Origin: Armigeres subalbatus
Lineage: Eukaryota > Arthropoda > Insecta > Diptera > Culicidae
NCBI RefSeq assembly: GCF_024139115.2
Contig: NC_085141.1
Span: 177,146,994 to 177,210,993, forward strand
Direction: 5' to 3'
DNA: 64,000 nucleotides
The notes below the pieces were generated by a model. It ran no database searches, was not told where the DNA came from, and saw nothing but the letters and a program-made list of their open reading frames with translations. Positions 44,918 to 55,375 of this stretch are shown in pieces (the stretch's first letter is position 1; every line of letters begins with the position of its first letter). The position numbers and the translations under genes were made by a program.

Positions 44918-46106
44918 AGTAGGCTTCCAAGCCCCTTGAAAGAATAATTCCGAACCCTTTGAAGGAAGGCTTCCGAGCCTTTTGAAAGGAACTTCTGAAT
45001 CTCTTGAAAAAAGGCTTCCGCAGTTCTTGATAAGAGGCTTCTTAGCCTCTCGTAGTGAGGCTTTCGAGTCTCTTGAATGGCGACTTTTGAATCATTTAAA
45101 AGGAGGCTTCTTTTGCATCTTAAAAGACGGTCCTATTGGAAACAAGCTTTTGAGCCTCTTGAGGGGAGGCTTCCGAGCCTCTTGAAAGGAGGCTTCCGAG
45201 CCTCTTGAAAGGAGGCTTCCGAGCCTCTTGAAAGGAGGCTTCCGAGCCTCTTGAAAGGAGGCTTCCGAGCCTCTTGAAAGGAGGCATTCGGGCTGCTCTG
45301 AAGAAGACTTCCGAGCCTTTTGAAAGGAGGCAATCGAGCTGCTCAGAAGAAGGCTTCCGAGAAGCGTAGAAAGATGTTTCTGAACCTCTTGCTACGAAGC
45401 AACCGAGCTTTTCTGAAAAAAAAGCCTACATTCCTCTCAAACGGCTTCCAAACCTTTAGGAGGCTTCCGAGCCTCTTGAAAGGAGGCTTCCGAGCCTCTT
45501 GAAAGGAGGCTTCCGAGCCTCTTGAAAGGAGGCTTCCGAGCCTCTTGAAAGGAGGCTTCCGAGCCTCTTGAAAGGAGGCTTCCGAGCCTCTTGAAAGGAG
45601 GCTTCTGAGCCTCTTGAAAGAAGGCTTCTGAGCCTCTTGAAAGGAGGCTTCTGAGCCTCTTGAAAGGAGGCTTCTGAGCCTCTTGAAAGGAGGCTTCTGA
45701 GCCTCTTGAAAGGAGGCTTCTGAGCCTCTTGAAAGGAGGCTTCTGAGCCTCTTGAAAGGAGGCTTACGAGCCTCTTGAAAGGAGGCTTCTGAGGCCTCTT
45801 GAAAGGAGGCTTCTGAGCCTCTTGAAGGAGGCTTCCGAGCCTCTTGAAAGGAGGCTTCCTGAGCCTCTTGCAAGGAGGCTTCCTGAGCCTCTTGCAAGGA
45901 GGCTTCCTGCGCCTCTCGAAAGGAGGCTTCCGAGCCTCTTGAAAGGAGGCTTCCGAGCCTCTTGAAAGGAGGCTTCCGAGCCTCTTGAAAGGAGGCTTCC
46001 GAGCCTCTTGAAAGGAGGCTTCCGAGCCTCTTGAAAGGAGGCTTCCGAGCCTCTTGAAAGGAGGCTTCCGAGCCTCTTGAAAGGAGGCTTCCGAGCCTCT
46101 TGAAAG
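44918..46106. repeat. 23-bp hairpin minisatellite
   Basis: Units with the palindromic core GAGGCTTCCGAGCCTC repeat with a 23-bp period: degenerate from 44918, regular at about 45145-45280, and about 28 units at 45460-46106. Third-position changes (TCCG, TCTG, TACG) are shared by neighbouring units, a sign of local unit spreading. Because 23 is not divisible by three, any frame reads a 23-residue repeat, producing spurious minus-strand frames of 256 and 154 codons. Confidence 0.9.
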
Positions 46107-46285
46107 GAGGCATTCGGGCTGCTCTGAAGAAGACTTCCGAGCATATTGAAAGGAGGCAATCGAGCTGCTCCGAAGAAGGCTTCCGAGAAGCGTAGAAAGA
46201 TGTTTCTGAACCTCTTGCTACGAAGCAACCGAGCTTTTCTGAAAAAAAAGCCTACATTCCTCTCAAACGGCTTCCAAACCTTTAG
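45281..46285. repeat. 179-bp spacer duplicated at both ends of the main minisatellite block
   Basis: Blocks 45281-45459 and 46107-46285 both begin GAGGCATTCGGGCTGCTCTG and end TTCCAAACCTTTAG, with few differences (for example CTTTTG versus ATATTG). The main array of ~28 units lies between them. This indicates a segmental duplication of spacer plus array, or unequal exchange. Confidence 0.85.
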
Positions 46286-46316
46286 ATTCTAGATTTTAGT
46301 TCAAAAGCATGCTTCT

Positions 46317-46565
46317 AACACAGACAAACAGACATAACACTCGTGAAATTTCCATCGTTCACTAATTTGCTGGTCACTTCGAATAATCATTAGTTGGCCA
46401 ATGGATCACTCGTGGCGCGTGCATCGTTTTTGCTCGAGTTTGACGTTTGCTCACTATCGCCACCTGGTTCGTGATTTTCCCAACTAACTGAAATCAACAG
46501 ATGTCGTTAGTGTTTGAACGACGATGAATTTGATGAGTAAATGTTTAATGTGTTATGTCTGTGCT
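46317..46565. mobile_element. ~250-bp MITE (ACAGACAAACAGACATAAC end) nested in hAT
   Basis: The left end ACAGACAAACAGACATAAC is mirrored on the right by GTGTTATGTCTGTG. A second copy in the opposite orientation is at 59633-59878, sharing GCGCGTGCATCG/GATGCGCGTGCC, GAGTTTGACGTTTGC and ACTGAAATCAACAGATGTCG. Non-coding. Confidence 0.75.
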
Positions 46566-46859
46566 CCTAACATATAATTCAACATTTTGTTTAGATCAGG
46601 TAGATTGCATTGAAGATTTTTTAAATTTGCTCATTCGACATTTGTCCGTTTGATCTTTTGTTCCGCAGCCCTTCATACGCTGTTCTAGTTGAGAAGAGCA
46701 GGGTTCAATTGACTTTGATTTACTGATCGCAATGCATATTATGTACAAGACAAAATTAAAAGTTCACAATTATCAAAACTTAATCAATAAGCTCCAATTT
46801 GAATTGTAATACGTTTGCTATTATGCATTTTTTTCCGATGTACCCCCTAGGGCCAGCAA

Positions 46860-47330
46860 AGGTATCTCCAGGGGTACATGTACCCCAGGTTGAGAAACGC
46901 TGCTTTAAGGAAAGAATTCGGAGAATTTCTAAGAAATTCTTCTAGGCAAAATATAGGAAACACACTGAGGAATTGATCCGGAAATTCGAGCAGAATCCAT
47001 CCCCGTTTTCGCTCCACGGCTGCCAAGTTGTTCTGTACTTGATTAGTCCACATCGCTCGCTGCGCTCCACGCTTTCTTCTACCTGTCGGATCGGAATCGA
47101 ATACCATCTATGCACGGTTGCTCTCCAGCCTTCTTGCAACATGTCCGGCTTTAGCTACTTTTTGGATACTGGGTGTTCCGTAGAGTTGGGCGAGCTCGTG
47201 GTTCATCCTTCGTCGCCACAATCTCTTGCAGGGCCTGACACCGACATCAAACCTCCTACTCGGAAAATTATCAGCTTCTCGTATCTGAAGTCCAAGTATC
47301 CAGTGCTTCGAATTTGGGAACGACAATAGA
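46860..47330 (-). pseudogene. RTE-type element, C-terminal tail
   Basis: Minus-strand WRRRMNHELAQLYGTPSIQK (~47190) is followed by VAKAGHVARRLESNR. Then in another frame come MVFDSDPTGRRKRGAQRAMW and TNQVQNNLAAVERKRGW. This is the Cys-free tail after RT in RTE-type endonuclease/reverse transcriptases. It is not continuous with the plus-strand fragment at 43925. Confidence 0.75.
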
Positions 47331-48354
47331 ATCTGGTTCCTTGGTTTTTGAAAAATGAAGTTGTGACTCTCTACAGTTGAAAAAAAAAATACTATTTATT
47401 TCTATCTATGAAGAAAATAAAAACAAAAGCAGTGTAATGAAAATAGTGTAACTAAAAACGAGAATGTTAGGAAGAGGAATGTGGGCGTTATAATGTGGTG
47501 AGTGACAATAATGATGTCACGATTTAAACTGCTAATCTAAATCCATCAAAATTCTGCCACACCAGTCAGCGCCGCATTGATTATGTGCGAATATATTTCA
47601 CCGAATGAGCAAAGTTGACTTAAATGTAAACGTTCGTTTAAAACTATCCTCGATTTTGCTGTGTAATACTCAGTGAGTAAATATTTAGGTGATCGTGCAC
47701 GCTGCCCGTTATTCAATTTGATAAGAGAAAGATTCAATGCCTCATGAATGAAGAGTGATATTCTGAAAGTTTTAATTACTTTCATATCTCTAACAAAATC
47801 AATAAAATTTGTAAGAACTTATTTCGGTATATCTCAGGACAAAGAATAAACCTTTCGCAATTGTGCTAAAAAATGGTTTTTGACTATAAATCATTTCAAC
47901 AGAAATCTATGTACCACTACCACATAATAAATTTTTCACGAATGATATGCCTCCAAAACAACTTTGCACCTGATTCGGGCCATCAGCAACGCGAACACAA
48001 CAAAACCAACCAAATAGTCATCGTCAACGTATGAAACTTTGATTCTGGCTCACGAATCGTTATCGCAAAATTATGAAAATTGAGTTGCTTCGCGTGCGAT
48101 TCACCATCCACGATGTAGGTTTCTCTCAATCAGTAGTAGACTCGAGTTTAACAACGGTAGAACAGCTGGAGAAGACTTGCCGCGGTCGTGATTCGTCGTG
48201 ACGTGGGTGTTTTCAGATGAATGAAGATGTGCCAAATTTTCGTGTGAATCTGCTTGCGGCTTGCATCCTACTGGTGGTCTATGAATGAACGTCAGTGATT
48301 TTTTACTGTTGTTGTTTGTGAAATCTGAAGTGAGAATCTAAATCCTTCTGTGTG
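47331..48354. other. No gene recognised; possible upstream/5' region of the exon at 48355
   Basis: No transposon signature between 47950 and 48350. The last ~250 bp are GC-richer than average and could be a 5' leader, but no initiator or TATA element can be assigned with confidence. Confidence 0.3.
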
Positions 48355-48451
48355 ATGTTTCGCAAAATGTATAGCAGAAGCAGCCGAATCCGGATGGGAA
48401 CACGAAATTGTAGCAGTAATAATAGCAACAATACCAGCGTTGATAGATTTG
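48355..48451 (+). CDS. Candidate alternative first coding exon
   Basis: ATG at 48355 opens MFRKMYSRSSRIRMGTRNCS and continues to SNNSNNTSVDRFG, where TTTG|GTAAAT (GT at 48452-48453) is a plausible splice donor. Without splicing the frame ends 10 codons later (TAA 48481-48483). The donor is in phase 1, like that of the host exon at 37779-38747 on the same strand. It could therefore be an alternative start joining the same downstream exon, or a separate gene, or chance. The peptide is basic and Ser/Asn-rich, with no recognised domain. Confidence 0.3.
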
Positions 48452-48483
48452 GTAAATATTTTGGAAAATTCTCTAGCAAATAA

Positions 48484-51136
48484 TCCAATTGAGATTTTAC
48501 ATGTGGTGCGTTGGCAGACTATGAAATCAGTCTCCGAAAGGTTCCTTTCAATTAGGTATGTGTTGTTTGGTTGATAAGAGGCTAGATTGCGATTTATGAC
48601 GCCCTCTTGATGAGCGTGAAATCAGTGACGTTTATTGTCTGAATTAATGTATAAAATTAAATCATGCGGCGCCTTGAAATGTGTACCTATTTCTGTTATC
48701 ACATAGGAAGTGGAAGTTGTTAATTTAAATTCATATTCGCAGCGGCTTAAAATATATTTAAAATACCGCTTACAATGTGGTTGTTGTAAATGGAAGAGCA
48801 TGATTTTACCATGTTTGCCTTTCTCGTACATTAAGGTGTAAGCAAAAGGCCTTGTGTTCATTGTTGGAATGTTTGATAGGAGGCCCGCAGGGCAGTTTGT
48901 CATATACCAATCGACTCAGAGCGATTAATTGAAGTGATCTCTTTGTGTATATATGTATGTGTGTATGTATGTGGGTTACTCAATCATCTTTTAGGCACTT
49001 ATCTTTGACACAATTGCTCACAAACGGGTTAGATTCGACGGGGAATTCTGTACCATTGTTTTCTATTGAATATTCACCGGATTGGAAAAATTACTTTTTG
49101 GCACTTATTCTTATCCGATTTACTCGCAAAAATTTGCTTCATCGAAATTTTTTGCAAAGAATTCAACAAAATGTGAATAATAGGATCTATTCTCCTAACA
49201 GTGGTATTTTGGGCTTATTTTATATATTTTTTACCTCATGAGAAAGGCGATTAATCAGGCTATCAAAGCTTTCAATAAATAACTGGAAGTGCAATCTAGA
49301 ACAATAAGTTGAGAGTTGGCAATAGTCTAATTGTCAAAAGGATAAGCAATAAGCTTGCGAAAAGTAAAGATGAGGAAGAATAAGTACGTATTGTCGAATT
49401 AATCAATTGACATATGAGTTTCAAATGAAACGAATTTGGATCACGTGGTCAATCAATATATAGCAAAAGGTATTTCGAAACCTAAATGAACGGTACTTCA
49501 TTTCATTAACATATCAAAAACAAACTTAGAACGTTGATTATTTTTAAGTCTTTCCAATATTTCTTTGGCTATTTTCATAGCAAATGAGTCTTATTTTGGA
49601 AGAAAGAATTGGTACTTCATTCTCTTATTTTAGGATAAGCTGTATATAGAAGCATACGCTAGAAAGGATTCCTTGTTTGAAGTTATTATTTCATAAATAT
49701 AGAATTATTCTCCCATGCAAAGCTCACAACGGGCTAGCACCTTCTGACTGGAGGCAACCGTGAAGAAGTTGTCTAGCCGGTTTGAGTACTTTTACTGTAC
49801 AATGATTCACTATCGTCTGCATCCACCTTCTTTTCCATAAATAACATTTTTCTTCGTTGGCGTTGGCTTGCCGGTGCAGTTATGACGATTAATTAAATTT
49901 CCTGTAGTGGGTGGATTTTATGGCAAATATCTCGCGGAAGGTTCGTCGTTATTCGTAAAGAACGAAAGGGATTTCAAACATTTAATTTTGCCAACGGCAT
50001 CATCCCCATTTGGAGGAACTCCAATGAAACGGTATCTGACTTGCTATGGACTGCACAAAACGGCATCGGCTATAAACCTTTCTTGCACCTCTGCAGTGCT
50101 GACCTTTTGCATTACACTATTAATATCGCTAATTTTTGCCCCAAACTCTGATTAATGCGATTAAAGGTCACGAACAGACCTTGGTCGCACGAGGGAGACA
50201 ACGAATGTGCAAGCGCTATGTCGTTGATGCTGTGGTGCTTGGGCAAGCCAGTTCGCGAGCTGTCGATGGTCAGACATTCATACATCTCCTGTACCCAGCT
50301 GGGTTTGTACGACAACGAAAGGCAGCGCAGCCAGCCTTATGAGATTCTTATTGCTGTGTGTAGTTTAGCCTTTTTATAAACTCATAACCACGCTTTATGT
50401 GGAATAATCGATAAGGGTGGAATAAGATCGCAAACATAATTTACGAGGAACCTAATTATACTTTATTTTTTACTAGTGTTGTCCCTGGTGCCTAGTTGAA
50501 GTTCAAGTAAAATGTATGGATAGCATTGAGTTACTGACAAGTCACTGGACAGAAAAATCGATTTTGTAAGACTTTCAATCAAGTAATTAAATATGGTTGT
50601 ATTATTATGTATATTACTGTTTCGCATAATTAAAATGAAAATATATTTATTTAGTGAAAATGATCAGCAATTTCTCTCGCAATAATGAAGATAATTTTCG
50701 AATACCCACGTAAAAAATATCACACCAATTTAATTACAATTCGTTACTGACAGTTGTTGACAGTTGAACCAAAATTTAAACTAACAGTATGACCGAAGAT
50801 TGCTACTTAGGACGTTAGTTAGGCGTTAGGTGTTGAACTGTTCTATAGTTCTATAGCTTGCTCTCTCGTCAACTTTAATTCAAAAGTTCCCATCATTAGC
50901 ATTCAGCAATTCTCACAATTTATAGGTGGTTCAAGCCAAGACTTTGGTATGAGAGTAGGTAGCATAACTTTCATCTGTTACCACTGTAATTGATTTGGGA
51001 ATAACCACTTAAGCCTCAAACACAATGCCATCGGAACGGCGACGGAAACGGCACATTTGACAGAAAATATATGGACTAACTGTCAAATCCTGCCGTTTTC
51101 GTCGCCGTTCCGCTGCATTGCCTAGGGGGCTTTGGA
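48484..51136. other. No gene recognised; dispersed microsatellite repeat at 48930-49250
   Basis: 48930-49250 starts with a TGTATGTGTGTATGTATGTG run and continues with GGTTAGATTCGACGGGGAAT and TTATCCGATTTACTCGCAAA, a diverged relative of 1190-1330 and of the minus-strand block at 54100-54440. Frames at 49907-50155 and 50136-50342 have no recognised similarity. Confidence 0.4.
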
Positions 51137-51410
51137 TGGGACCTTCCTTAGCCGTGCGGTAAGATACGCGGCTACAAAGCAAAATCATGCTGAAGGTGGC
51201 CGGGTTAGATTCCCAGTCCGTTCTAGGAAGATTTTCTCGATTGGACATGAAAGTATCATCATGTTAGCCTCATGATATACGAATGCAAAAATGGTAACTT
51301 GGCCTAGAAACCTCGCAGTTAATAACTGTGGAAGTGGTTAATGAGCACCAAGCTTTGTGGCGGCAATGTCCAAGTAGGGTATGTAATGCCAAAAATGAGA
51401 AGAACTATAT
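51137..51410 (+). mobile_element. tRNA-related SINE, near full length
   Basis: GGGACCTTCCTTAGCCGTGCGG-type start, B box GGGTTAGATTCCC, ATTTTCTCGATTGGACATG, CTCATGATATACGAATGC, GTTAATAACTGTGGAAGTGG, then GGCGGCAATGTCCAAGTAGG and TGTAATGCC with a degenerate GA-rich tail. About 25 bp are deleted in the middle relative to the copy at 36998. Confidence 0.85.
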
Positions 51411-51589
51411 CTTAGATCGAAGCAAAGCACTCTTCAACAGTCGAGATCTGTTCTAGCCACATTCTTGTGAATGCGGAAGAAGAGGAAGGATGGTTAGTTG
51501 GACACCTATTTAAGTCCAAGCATCTTGGAATCCAAAACTGAATGCACTAGAATTCTCAAAACAGAAGCCTCGCCCAACTGTCATTTTCG

Positions 51590-51755
51590 TGACCTTAAAG
51601 TGGTCTTGTTGTGTAGGGGTTATCATGCCTATTTAGAGAGTATGAGGATGACGGTTTGAGTCTCTCCAAGACACGTGAATTCTTTTTGGCAAATTTTATA
51701 TCAATTTGTCCATTTTGAAACATGTGCAGATGCAAACAGAAGAAGAAGAACGTAT
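51590..51755 (+). mobile_element. Probable tRNA-derived SINE
   Basis: A tRNA-like block TGTAGGGGTTATCATGCC (A-box-like) and GGTTTGAGTCTC (B box) about 35 bp further is followed by ~75 bp of body and a GAAGAAGAAGAACG tail. Only one copy is seen in this window. Confidence 0.5.
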
Positions 51756-51914
51756 TTTTGGACGTATTTTTTTATATTTGGATTCAGAATATAAAAAAAT
51801 CTCTTCTAGGCCAAAAATGTCGCATATGCAGTTTCTCAAACAAACGCTTCATTTGTTTTAATCATGCTTTCCAGCTGTCACTGTCAAATAATACATCATA
51901 AAACAACAATATTC

Positions 51915-52080
51915 CTTCTGTCTACATGAAGTAAGCATGGAGCAGAGGTAAGGTGGACGACTCTCACTCGCCATGTAGCTAGTTCAATTCTGTTGCTGTC
52001 ACTTTTTCCTCTTTTGTTGATAGCATCATATTGTCGAAAAAGTAATTTCACAGCGATTTCGTAAGTTGTAACCGTTCGCG
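51915..52080 (+). mobile_element. tRNA-derived SINE copy
   Basis: TCTACATGAAGTAAGCATGG, GCAGAGGTAAGGTGGACGAC and AGCTAGTTCAATTCTG (B box) lead to a body with CATCATATTGTCGAAAAAGT. The block is mirrored with about 85 percent similarity by eye at 54710-54855. Confidence 0.6.
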
Positions 52081-53880
52081 AATTGTTTTCGAGGTGATTT
52101 TAAAACACGGTGGCTTAAGCGCCACTCTCGAAGAGAGACCACCGGTTGTGTTCTCTATTTGCCCGACTTTTACAGACCCTTTACCTCTGGGGACTCTCGA
52201 ACGGTCGCTGGCTCCAAAATTACTTACGTTTGATATTTACTTCCCCACTTCCCACTCACTCAACCCACTGAAAGAGAGAACGGAAAGCAACTTTCGAAGC
52301 CGACTTTCAAACTGTAGCCACGGCAAACGCAATAGGAGTGAATTTTCCCAACCCCGTGAAACGCAATACAAATAGAAACTCATTTTTTCGGGTCATCTAA
52401 TTCGGGTTGGACGTTTCGGTACGGAATGGAAAAAAGAGTTAATCATGGCCATGAAATAACAAGCTCACATACCTGCGCAGGGTTTTGCTTCTTGATGCAC
52501 TGATGCGTTGATAGCACTCCGCCGAGAAGATGGCGACGATGTCCTCCGACCAGGATGTGGCGATGGCGGCCGATTAGCTTTGCCGCAGATGCTGCAGATT
52601 GGCGCGCAGCGGTGGAGGTCGAACTCGAGCGATATGGCCTAGACTTAAGATGCGGAGGGAGTGGCGGCTGGACGGAAGGCTTCCGATTTCGGAATCAAAA
52701 GTGGTCCGGAATAACCGTTCCCTCAAGCTACCCTAGTAACATTTTGGTTTTATAACACTCTTGTGGAGTAAATTATGGTCTTCAAGAGCGTTATAAAACT
52801 TAGAATGTTACTTGGGTAGTAGCTTCCTTTCCCTAACGACCCGGCTTCGCGTACCGTTCCGGTTCACCGAGCGAGGACTAAAAGGAAAAATACTAACCGT
52901 CGGTTTGGGTTCTGTCCAGGGTACGATTATTGACGACGTACAGGGACCGCACTCTCGGGAATGATCCACGGGAATTGGCTTGGGGATCTTATCTTCGACG
53001 GTTGATTGGTGACCGCCGAGTTTTCGCTTTTTGGCGAGCGACTTCACTCCTCCTCCGTTTGACTGCCTTTACAGGCGGGCCTCAATGCACGCTCGAGCTC
53101 ACAATGTCCGTTGGACGAAATGTCGGGCCCTGTAGACGCCACACGTATTCTGATACCCGATTCCGGTCGGATACTTAAAATCCAGCCCGTACCAAAAAGC
53201 GCAGTGCGCTGGAAAAGTTCAACGCGAATTCGTTTCATTAACAAAAACTTAACATTAAACATTCGTTTTACCTTTTTGTACGTTTCACTAACTAACACGG
53301 TGTTCGCAGAATTCAAAAAAACACGTCCTAATGACGTCTGCTACGTTAACTGTTAATTTAGAAATTTGATTAAAATAGACACAGCACAATTCACTCCAAT
53401 CACACTTTACCTTTTAGTCAAACTAGCCAAACTCAACTTAAAATATTGAAAAACTTCGTAGCCTACTCGCAAACACTTCTAATCACCAGCCGTTCACTTA
53501 GCGAAATGATCGAGTTCTTGTCTGAATTTTATAAAGAAACTTATCCTTTGAAAAGTCAATTATTTTAAATTTGTGCAAAATAAATTTGAAATGGCGACAA
53601 AGAGTGCGCGCCTTCGGTGAGTCGATATAAACGAGCACATGAGAACACTACAACAGTACATGGTCAATTTCAACTTGAATAATAATTTAGTCAAGACACA
53701 AACCTCGTAATCGACATACAAATAAAAATTCAAATTTTTTTTCCTCCCGTTTGCAAATTATTTACTTAATGTAATTTTTCATTATTTTACAAATTCAAAA
53801 TAATTTTAATTTGTGATTTTACTTAAAAAGAGAAAAACGCCAAAAAATACTATTTTTACTTAATTAAAATTTATCGAAAA
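52081..53880. other. GC-richer anonymous tract, no gene assigned
   Basis: 52480-53360 is clearly more GC-rich than its neighbours (for example GGCGGCCGATTAGC near 52566), with frames on both strands but none over 95 codons and none recognised. It may be LTR or leader sequence of a retroelement; no primer-binding site or LTR pair was found. The MITE at 52731-52821 interrupts it. Confidence 0.35.
52731..52821. mobile_element. ~90-bp hairpin MITE (CTACCC-AGTAACATT ends)
   Basis: CTACCCTAGTAACATT on the left pairs with AATGTTACTTGGGTAG on the right. GTTTTATAACACTCTTG in the left arm pairs with CAAGAGCGTTATAAAAC. Almost the whole element is one hairpin. Its AGTAACATT end motif recurs in the fold-backs at 55060-55375. 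Confidence 0.75.
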
Positions 53881-54440
53881 AACCCAGATTAATCCACCTA
53901 GCGGCGATGATGCCTTTCTCGTGCATCGTAAAATGTACTGAAAAAATCACATAGGAAAGGTCAAAAAAGCACTTTAGGGGGATAGATCGCGTATTTTCTA
54001 TCATTTTGCATGTTTTTGCATTAATTACTATGCATTCCAACCATTATTAAAATTTTTTTTTTTCGATTTTGAAATTTTTTTTTCCAAGGGGGGACCCTTG
54101 GGAAAAAACAATGATTTTTCAATAATTCCGAAATGCAATGTCCGAACAGGCCAATTTTCAATAGCAAACAATGGGACCCGCATTCCCCGTCGAATGCGAC
54201 TTGTTGCGAGTAAATCGGGTAATGCTAAGTTCCAAAAAGTGTGTCTACAAAATTTGTACACATACACACATACACACACACACATACATACATACACACA
54301 AACAGACATCACCTCAATTCGTCGAGCTGAGTCGATTGGTATATAACACTATGGGTCTCCGAGCCTTCTATCAAAAGTTTGGTTTTGGAGTGAAATTATA
54401 GCCTTTACGTATACTTAGTATACGAGAAAGGCTAAACGTA
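53881..54440 (-). repeat. Dispersed repeat with (CA)n microsatellite
   Basis: Opens with ATCCACCTAGCGGCGATGAT and CCTTTCTCGTGCATCG and includes a CCGTCGAATGCGACTTG...GCGAGTAAATCGG block. A CACACACACACATACATACA tract follows at 54258-54302, and it ends TATACGAGAAAGGC. Related blocks are at 58240-58420 and, inverted, at 1190-1330 and 48930-49250. The CCTTTCTCG and CGAGAAAGG blocks near the two ends are inverted copies. Confidence 0.6.
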
Positions 54441-54477
54441 AAACGTTACAAAGTGAAAACAAACGTTGTTTTTACTT

Positions 54478-54708
54478 AGGGTCTGTCTCATTTGGATAAT
54501 TAAACTGAAATTAAACTTAAAAGTGACGTTTCAATAATTATCGAATAACCCTGTTCGCAGAGCAAGATTACTTTTGACAGATATCGAATCATTTTGCATC
54601 GTTGTCTTATTGGAATTCCTGGGTAGCACCAGCCATTCTTATGACCGGGTTATTTTCTAATTTTCGAACTGTCACTTTTAAGTTTAATTCTCCAAATGAG
54701 ACAGACCC
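54478..54708. mobile_element. 231-bp MITE (AGGGTCTGTCTCATTTGG ends)
   Basis: AGGGTCTGTCTCATTTGGAT...TTAAACTTAAAAGTGAC on the left is mirrored on the right by GTCACTTTTAAGTTTAA... CAAATGAGACAGACCCT, about 45 bp of inverted repeat. Non-coding. It directly abuts the end of the minus-strand SINE. Confidence 0.8.
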
Positions 54709-54709
54709 T

Positions 54710-54855
54710 CACGAAATTGTTGCGAAACTACTTTTTCGACAATATGATGACATCAACAAGAGAAGCAAAAGTGACAGGAACAGAATCGAACTAGCTACAT
54801 GGCAAGTGTGAGTCATCCACCTTACCTCTGCTCCATGCTTACTTTATGTAGACAT
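54710..54855 (-). mobile_element. tRNA-derived SINE copy, inverted
   Basis: Reverse complement of the SINE at 51915-52080, with AGCTAGTTCGATTCTG as the B box when read on the minus strand. The two copies face each other across ~2.7 kb. Confidence 0.6.
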
Positions 54856-55059
54856 AATGATTTATGTTGACCAGTTCATACATTTTGTCCGTATTATGAA
54901 ATGGATGTCATAAGAACGATATTATTATTGTTTCAGTCATACAATGCTGGATTGAAACAACAATGAAGTTCGCTTGAATAAAGCAGTTAATCAGAGTTGA
55001 AATAACGAATTTGAAGATTGAAACAACAATGTCCTCGTTGTTTGATGCAACAAAATAAA

Positions 55060-55375
55060 TCTCGCTTAACTTTTCAAAAGTACCTAAGTAACATTTTTTC
55101 ATGAATTAATTTGAATAGCGCAATCAACAGAAAAACATGAATGCTTTTGATTGCAATATTCAAATTAATTCATGAAAAAAAATGTTACTTAGGTCCTTTT
55201 GAAAAGTTAAGCGAGAAATCTCGCTTAACTTTTCAAAAGGACCTAAGTAACATTTTGTTCGTGAATTTATTTGAATATTGCAATCAACAGACCAATATGA
55301 AAGCTTTTGACCGCAGTACTCAAATTAATTCATGAAAAACATGAAACTTAGCTCGTTTTGAAAAGTTAAGCGAGA
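55060..55375. repeat. Tandem dimer of ~155-bp near-perfect fold-backs
   Basis: CTCGCTTAACTTTTCAAAAG...CCTAAGTAACATT marks each outer arm, and the mirror AATGTTACTTAGG...CTTTTGAAAAGTTAAGCGAG ends the first unit near 55217. A second unit starts immediately with the same arm near 55219 and ends near 55373. The first unit is nearly perfect over its ~75-bp arms; the second has diverged more. Non-coding. Confidence 0.8.

Larger units (their letters stand above)
44846..46902. mobile_element. 2.06-kb non-autonomous hAT carrying a minisatellite
   Basis: The left end CAGCGGTTCTCAACTTTTTC and right end AGGTTGAGAAACGCTG are inverted repeats of the CAGCGGTTCTCAAC type (SPIN/Charlie-like). CTTTAAGA (44838-44845) and CTTTAAGG (46903-46910) form an 8-bp TSD with one mismatch. 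Subterminal GGTACCCCTT and GGTACATGTACCCC motifs are also paired. The interior has no transposase; it is filled by a 23-bp minisatellite, a duplicated 179-bp spacer and a nested MITE. The related left end and transposase at 14264-17300 represent a possible autonomous partner. Confidence 0.85.

Noticed and set aside
44918..46106. CRISPR-like array
   Set aside because: Repeat units are contiguous with no unique spacers, and the context is a eukaryotic hAT element.
45343..46228. Minus-strand frames of 256 and 154 codons with SFQEARKPPF/KRLGSLLSRG repeats
   Set aside because: They are only the 23-bp minisatellite read in a frame without stops; the repeat period is not a multiple of three and the peptide has no independent support.
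50112..50379. Overlapping frames on both strands near 50.1-50.4 kb
   Set aside because: GC content is slightly higher but frames on both strands compete and none resembles a known protein.
54258..54302. (CA)n tract as regulatory Z-DNA element
   Set aside because: It lies inside a dispersed repeat that carries such microsatellites at other sites, so it is part of that repeat.
51915..54855. A composite transposon bounded by inverted repeats
   Set aside because: The inverted ends look like two SINE copies with Pol III boxes, the right one abutted by a separate MITE; no TSD frames the whole block.
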